This document shows positions 13,421-16,899 of a stretch of 16,899 bases of DNA, piece by piece (the first letter of the stretch is position 1; each line of letters opens with the position of its first letter). Origin of the DNA: an uncultured Burkholderiaceae bacterium (GTDB taxonomy: Bacteria; Pseudomonadota; Gammaproteobacteria; Burkholderiales; Burkholderiaceae_C); the NCBI GenBank assembly GCA_938022295.1, contig CALIDR010000083.1:1-16899 (forward strand), in the 5' to 3' direction. The notes under the pieces are model-generated. The model was given only the letters and a program-made list of their open reading frames with translations, was not told where the DNA came from and did no database searches. A program made the position numbers and the translations under genes.

Positions 13421-14884
13421 ATGGCGATGAGTGTGCTCGGGGCCGGCCCGGTTGGGCGCGCCGGATGGCGGCGCGCCCTGGCGGCAGGATCGGCGACGCT
13501 GGTCCTGTTCGGCTGCGGCGGGGGCGGCGGCGGAGGCGGCGGCGAGGCGATCGCCGAACCGCCGCCGGCCACGACGTATTTCGACGACTTCGGCGAGCAG
13601 CGGCTGTCGGCCGCCCGCTGGCTCGACCTCGAGACGGTGCGCTTGCCCGGCGGCGCCCCGCCCGGCGGTACCCTGCTGCTCGAGCAGGCCGCGACGGGCC
13701 GCCTCGGTGCGACGCAGGACGTCGTGCTCCAGATCCCGAACGCCAACGGCCACGTGACGTCGATGGAGGTCCCGATCACCGTCGAGGAAGTGGCGGCCGA
13801 GGATCCGAACAACGCCAACGCGCGGCCGCTGGTGCGCATCGTCATGACGCTGTTCAACGACGGTCGGCCGGGAACCGGCTTGACCGGCGACGTGCTGGCG
13901 CAGATCCGACTCCAGCGTGCGAGCGACGGGACGCTCGAACCCTTGGCGTTCCTGTCGCTCTGCAAGGACGCGACCTGCGCCGACGCCGAGACGGTCGGCG
14001 TCGCCACGGGCCTGCCGGGCGTGGCCGTGGGGCAACCCCACGTGCTGCGGATGGCGTGGGACGGCACCCGGGTCACGTTCGGCCTCGACTCTTGGTCGCA
14101 GCAGATCCTGCCGGCGGGCGTGACCGCGGCCGCGACCGCGCGGGCGCCGTTCGCGCAGGTCAACACGCGCGTCGACCGCATGGAAACGTCCGACGAGAAG
14201 GGCTACATCCGCGCCCGCATCGGTCAGGTCAGGATCAACGGCGAGGACTACTCCCCGTTCCTCGGCGACATGCTTCCCGAAGGCGAGTGGCTGCAGCACG
14301 AGTTCGAACGCCGCGTCGTCGACGGCAAGCTCCACTCGCGCGTCGCGGCGTACTCCGGGCGGGCTCAGGGCAACAACCTGCGCCTTGCCGACCCGGCCGG
14401 GGTCACGCGCATCGGTGCCGAAGTCGCGGTGATGGCGGCCGAGGCCGAGGGCATGGAGCCGAGAGCGCGCGTCGGCGGCACCTGGTACAGCAGCCGTGCG
14501 GAGGGCACCGGCTCGGCCGGCGACGTGTTCGCCGAGGTCGGCCTGGTGCGCAAAGCCGCCACCCTGGTCGGACGGGCCACCGTCGCCCGCTGCCTCGACG
14601 CCAACTGCGGCCGATCCGAAACGATCGTCTCGGACGAGGAGACCTTGGGGACGTTCGAGATCGGCCAAGCCTACGCCGCCGACGTCCGCTGGGACGGCAC
14701 CAAGTTCCGCTTCGCCATCGCGGACCGGAGTTTCGAGTACGCGCCGGCCGTCGACGCCGCCCCCATCGGGCCTGCCCGCGCGCGGTTCATGCTGCTGGGC
14801 ACGCGCGTGGTGGCGGGCACCGACCCGCTCATGGGGCGCATCCACGCGACGTTCGACAACGTCGTCGTCGAGCGCCAGCCGTAG
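13421..14884 (+). CDS. Unrecognised lipoprotein with two tandem copies of a ~210-residue module
   Basis: A 487-residue protein whose family I do not recognise. The N-terminus has arginines (R13, R17, R18), a hydrophobic stretch and a lipobox ending LFG-C32, followed by nine glycines and a Pro linker, so it is probably a lipoprotein anchored to the envelope. The mature part starts TTYFDDF, a common opening of concanavalin/laminin-G-like sandwiches. Two halves match each other: GDVLAQIRLQR / GDVFAEVGLVR; CKDATC (C181, C186) / CLDANC (C391, C396); MAWDGTRVTFGL (W213) / VRWDGTKFRFAI (W424). The offset is 210-211 residues. The paired cysteines may form a small disulfide loop. ATG 13421 has the SD GGGAG 7 bp upstream; the gene stands alone. 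A binding role is a guess from fold resemblance only. Confidence 0.85.
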   Translation: MAMSVLGAGPVGRAGWRRALAAGSATLVLFGCGGGGGGGGGEAIAEPPPATTYFDDFGEQRLSAARWLDLETVRLPGGAPPGGTLLLEQAATGRLGATQDVVLQIPNANGHVTSMEVPITVEEVAAEDPNNANARPLVRIVMTLFNDGRPGTGLTGDVLAQIRLQRASDGTLEPLAFLSLCKDATCADAETVGVATGLPGVAVGQPHVLRMAWDGTRVTFGLDSWSQQILPAGVTAAATARAPFAQVNTRVDRMETSDEKGYIRARIGQVRINGEDYSPFLGDMLPEGEWLQHEFERRVVDGKLHSRVAAYSGRAQGNNLRLADPAGVTRIGAEVAVMAAEAEGMEPRARVGGTWYSSRAEGTGSAGDVFAEVGLVRKAATLVGRATVARCLDANCGRSETIVSDEETLGTFEIGQAYAADVRWDGTKFRFAIADRSFEYAPAVDAAPIGPARARFMLLGTRVVAGTDPLMGRIHATFDNVVVERQP

Positions 14885-14895
14885 CGCAGGCAGGT

Positions 14896-14923
14896 GGGAC
14901 CGGGCGCCTTCGGCGCCGGTCCC
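14896..14923. terminator. Strong GC stem-loop between convergent genes
   Basis: Left arm GGGACC then GGCGCC (14896-14901 and 14903-14908), loop TTC, right arm GGCGCC then GGTCCC (14912-14923), with a single bulged G at 14902. That makes about 12 paired bases. It sits in the 63-bp gap between the stops of the lipoprotein gene (+) and the PF10118-type gene (-), where a bidirectional terminator is expected. No T-run follows on either strand, so intrinsic termination is not certain. Confidence 0.55.
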
Positions 14924-14947
14924 GACCGCCGGCGGCAGCGACGAGGC

Positions 14948-15766
14948 TCAGCGCCCGACCGGCGCGTAGGCTCGCGCGTGCGACTCCAGCCACGCCCGGC
15001 CGCGTTCGCTGCCCCCCTGTGACGGATGGAAGTCGGTACGGAAGTACGCGCGCCACGGCGCGAAGCACTCGCGCACCAGGCCGCCGCGGCCGAACAGGAA
15101 GCGCACGCCGCCGATCCACGTCGACGGCTTCCACAGCGAGCCGTCGCGCCACAGGTTGTGCGCCGTCTGCCGCGCCGCGTCGCCGACGAAGTAGACGCTC
15201 GCGATGCGGAACCAGCGGCGCCGCCAGCGTTCGTCGCCGCCCAGCGCCCGGTAGAGGTCGAACGCGACGCTGCGGTGCTCGCACTCCTCGGCCGCGTGCC
15301 ACAGCCACATCGCGAGCAGCCGCGGCTCGGCGTCGCCGAGCTGCCCGGGATGCGCGAGCAGGTGCTCGGCGAGGATCGCGGTGAAGTGTTCGTAGGCGGC
15401 GGTGGCCGCCAGCGCGTGGCGCGGGTCGAGGCCGCGCAAGCGCTCGATGCGCCGCGCGGCGCGCTCGGCCCAGCGGTTGACGAGGCCCTGCCGTTCGAGG
15501 TGGGCGTTGAACAGGCCGTGCACGTGCCGGTGCGTCGCCTCCTGGCCGACGAAGCCCTGCACCTCGGCCTGCCAGCGCTCGCGCTCGGCCGCCGGCAACG
15601 CCGCAGCGCCCTGCCGCACCGCGTCGATGAAGAACTGCTCGCCGAGCGGGAAGCTCATCGACAGCGCGTTCAGGAACGCGGTGCGGAAGGCGTCGCCGCC
15701 GCACCAGTGCCGCGCCGGCGGTGTCTCGAGGTCGACCAGCAGGCGGCGGACGACGAGTTCGGTCAC
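14948..15766 (-). CDS. Predicted metal-dependent hydrolase (COG3687 / PF10118 type, ferritin-like)
   Basis: A 272-residue, mostly helical soluble protein. Candidate metal ligands follow a ferritin-like di-iron pattern: E43 (GEQFF), E76 and H79 (QEATHRHVH), E126 (YEHF), and E160, E163 and H164 (HAAEECEHRSVAFDLY). The family is annotated as a predicted metal-dependent hydrolase but has no settled reaction; the ExxH pairs would equally fit an oxygen-activating di-iron enzyme. The start is GTG 15766 with an AAGGA SD eight bases upstream (minus strand of 15775-15779). It lies 40 bp downstream of the crotonase-like gene on the same strand and probably shares its transcript, which hints at a role with acyl or lipid substrates. 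Confidence 0.85.
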   Translation of the reverse strand: MTELVVRRLLVDLETPPARHWCGGDAFRTAFLNALSMSFPLGEQFFIDAVRQGAAALPAAERERWQAEVQGFVGQEATHRHVHGLFNAHLERQGLVNRWAERAARRIERLRGLDPRHALAATAAYEHFTAILAEHLLAHPGQLGDAEPRLLAMWLWHAAEECEHRSVAFDLYRALGGDERWRRRWFRIASVYFVGDAARQTAHNLWRDGSLWKPSTWIGGVRFLFGRGGLVRECFAPWRAYFRTDFHPSQGGSERGRAWLESHARAYAPVGR

Positions 15767-15806
15767 CGCCGCGATCCTTCACGCGAGCCGCGCGCCGGGC
15801 CGGTCG

Positions 15807-16598
<792 letters not shown>

Positions 16599-16702
16599 CG
16601 TCGCGTCTCCTGTCTGTGCTGGGGCGGCTGGGCCGCGGCACAAGGCGCCCGGCCGGCACGGTGGGCACGATCGTAACGCCGCCGCGCCGCAGCGCACCCG
16701 GC

Positions 16703-16721
16703 TTGACCGTCCGCGGGTCAA
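16703..16721. promoter_or_regulatory. Inverted repeat TTGACC-N7-GGTCAA in the divergent promoter region
   Basis: Six-base arms at 16703-16708 and 16716-16721 are perfect reverse complements. The left arm doubles as a -35 for the + strand gene: TTGACC, 16-bp spacer, TTATCA at 16725-16730. The right arm reads TTGACC on the - strand, facing the crotonase gene, though no well-spaced -10 is seen for it. It may be a regulator's operator or just two facing -35 elements. Confidence 0.4.
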
Positions 16722-16729
16722 ACCTTATC

Positions 16730-16743
16730 ATGCACATGTGCAT
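16730..16743. promoter_or_regulatory. Perfect 14-bp palindrome ATGCACATGTGCAT at the RHH-gene promoter (putative operator)
   Basis: The palindrome begins at the last base of the likely -10 (TTATCA, 16725-16730; -35 TTGACC at 16703-16708). It covers the predicted transcription start near 16737 and ends just before the SD. The region is AT-rich against a GC-rich background. Position and symmetry suit binding of a dimeric repressor, and the gene it precedes encodes a ribbon-helix-helix protein, so autoregulation is the simplest idea. Confidence 0.6.
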
Positions 16744-16745
16744 AT

Positions 16746-16752
16746 AAAGGAG
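16746..16752 (+). promoter_or_regulatory. Ribosome binding site AAAGGAG for the GTG start at 16761
   Basis: AAAGGAG with 8 bases to GTG 16761 is a strong Shine-Dalgarno. It fixes the start of the RHH gene and rules out a start at an ATG inside the palindrome. Confidence 0.8.
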
Positions 16753-16760
16753 CACCGGCC

Positions 16761-16899
16761 GTGAAGACCGAACGCGTCACCCTGCTCACCACGCCCGAGT
16801 TCAAGGCGTTCCTCGCCGAGGAGGCGCGGCGCGAGAACGTGAGCGTCGCCGAGCTGGTGCGCTCGCGCTGCGAGCGCCGTGCGGGTGACGACGAAGCCG
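16761..16899 (+). CDS. Ribbon-helix-helix (Arc/CopG-like) small protein, 3' end beyond window
   Basis: The first 46 residues are visible. ERVTLLTTPEF would form the DNA-contacting beta strand, KAFLAEEARREN helix 1, and VSVAELVRSRCERR helix 2 with the usual turn (NVS) between them, which is the RHH fold plan used by antitoxins and small repressors. The tail (AGDDEA...) continues past the window edge, so I cannot say whether an oligomerisation or toxin-binding domain, or a partner gene, follows. It is expressed from the palindrome-bearing promoter just upstream, divergent from the crotonase gene. The RHH call is from pattern; function as repressor or antitoxin is inference. Confidence 0.75.
   Translation, partial: MKTERVTLLTTPEFKAFLAEEARRENVSVAELVRSRCERRAGDDEA

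Noticed and set aside
13515..13543. Glycine-codon run as a phase-variable repeat
   Set aside because: Codons are mixed (GGC, GGG, GGA), there is no long homopolymer and slippage by one base is not favoured; it is best read as a flexible linker after the lipid anchor.
13414..15384. 656-residue + frame crossing the lipoprotein gene and the following - strand gene
   Set aside because: Runs through two real genes and a hairpin in a shifted frame, Arg/Ala/Pro-rich, no motif; a GC artefact.
16599..16721. N-terminal extension of the crotonase-like protein to 16721
   Set aside because: The extra 41 residues are Cys/Arg/Pro-rich and unlike the family; a good SD precedes the ATG at 16598, and the extension would run into the divergent promoter.

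Overview
The window is a very GC-rich, gene-dense bacterial chromosome segment. Signs of a betaproteobacterium, probably Burkholderiales, are the strong G/C third-codon bias, a single LolC/E-type permease paired with LolD, recJ directly behind a COG4255-type gene, and an rnm/yciV-type PHP gene. This placement is inference from gene content, not a database result. I see no mobile element, CRISPR array, tRNA or rRNA, and no gene-free stretch over 300 bases.

Layout. (1) Bases 2-3720, + strand: the 3' part of a PDZ-less trypsin-like (HtrA/S1C) protease, then a compact MoxR AAA+ ATPase, DUF58 protein and membrane-anchored VWA protein cluster. (2) Bases 3769-5701, - strand: lolC/E-lolD, the inner-membrane machine that releases outer-membrane lipoproteins, with an 8-bp gene overlap. 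(3) Bases 5771-8484, + strand: a conserved protein of unclear function translationally coupled (GTGA overlap) to recJ. (4) Bases 8552-9670, +: a periplasmic PQQ-type aldose dehydrogenase, convergent with a small two-TM protein (9675-9959, -). That small gene is divergent from the PHP-family RNase AM gene (9984-10850, +). (5) Bases 10927-13205, +: a membrane NfeD/ClpP-class protease and a slipin (SPFH) partner, overlapping by ATGA. (6) Bases 13421-14884, +: an unrecognised lipoprotein built from two copies of one ~210-residue module. (7) Bases 14948-16598, -: a crotonase-fold ECHDC3-like protein followed by a ferritin-like 'metal-dependent hydrolase' (PF10118 type). (8) From 16761, +: the start of a small ribbon-helix-helix protein behind a promoter that carries a perfect 14-bp palindrome.

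Most of the content is housekeeping or envelope maintenance. The least explained items are the duplicated-module lipoprotein, the palindromic operator in front of the RHH gene, the crotonase homologue lacking both catalytic glutamates, and several genes whose best -10 element lies so close to the start codon that the mRNA would be leaderless or nearly so. I did not find a clear case for a wholly new multi-gene system.
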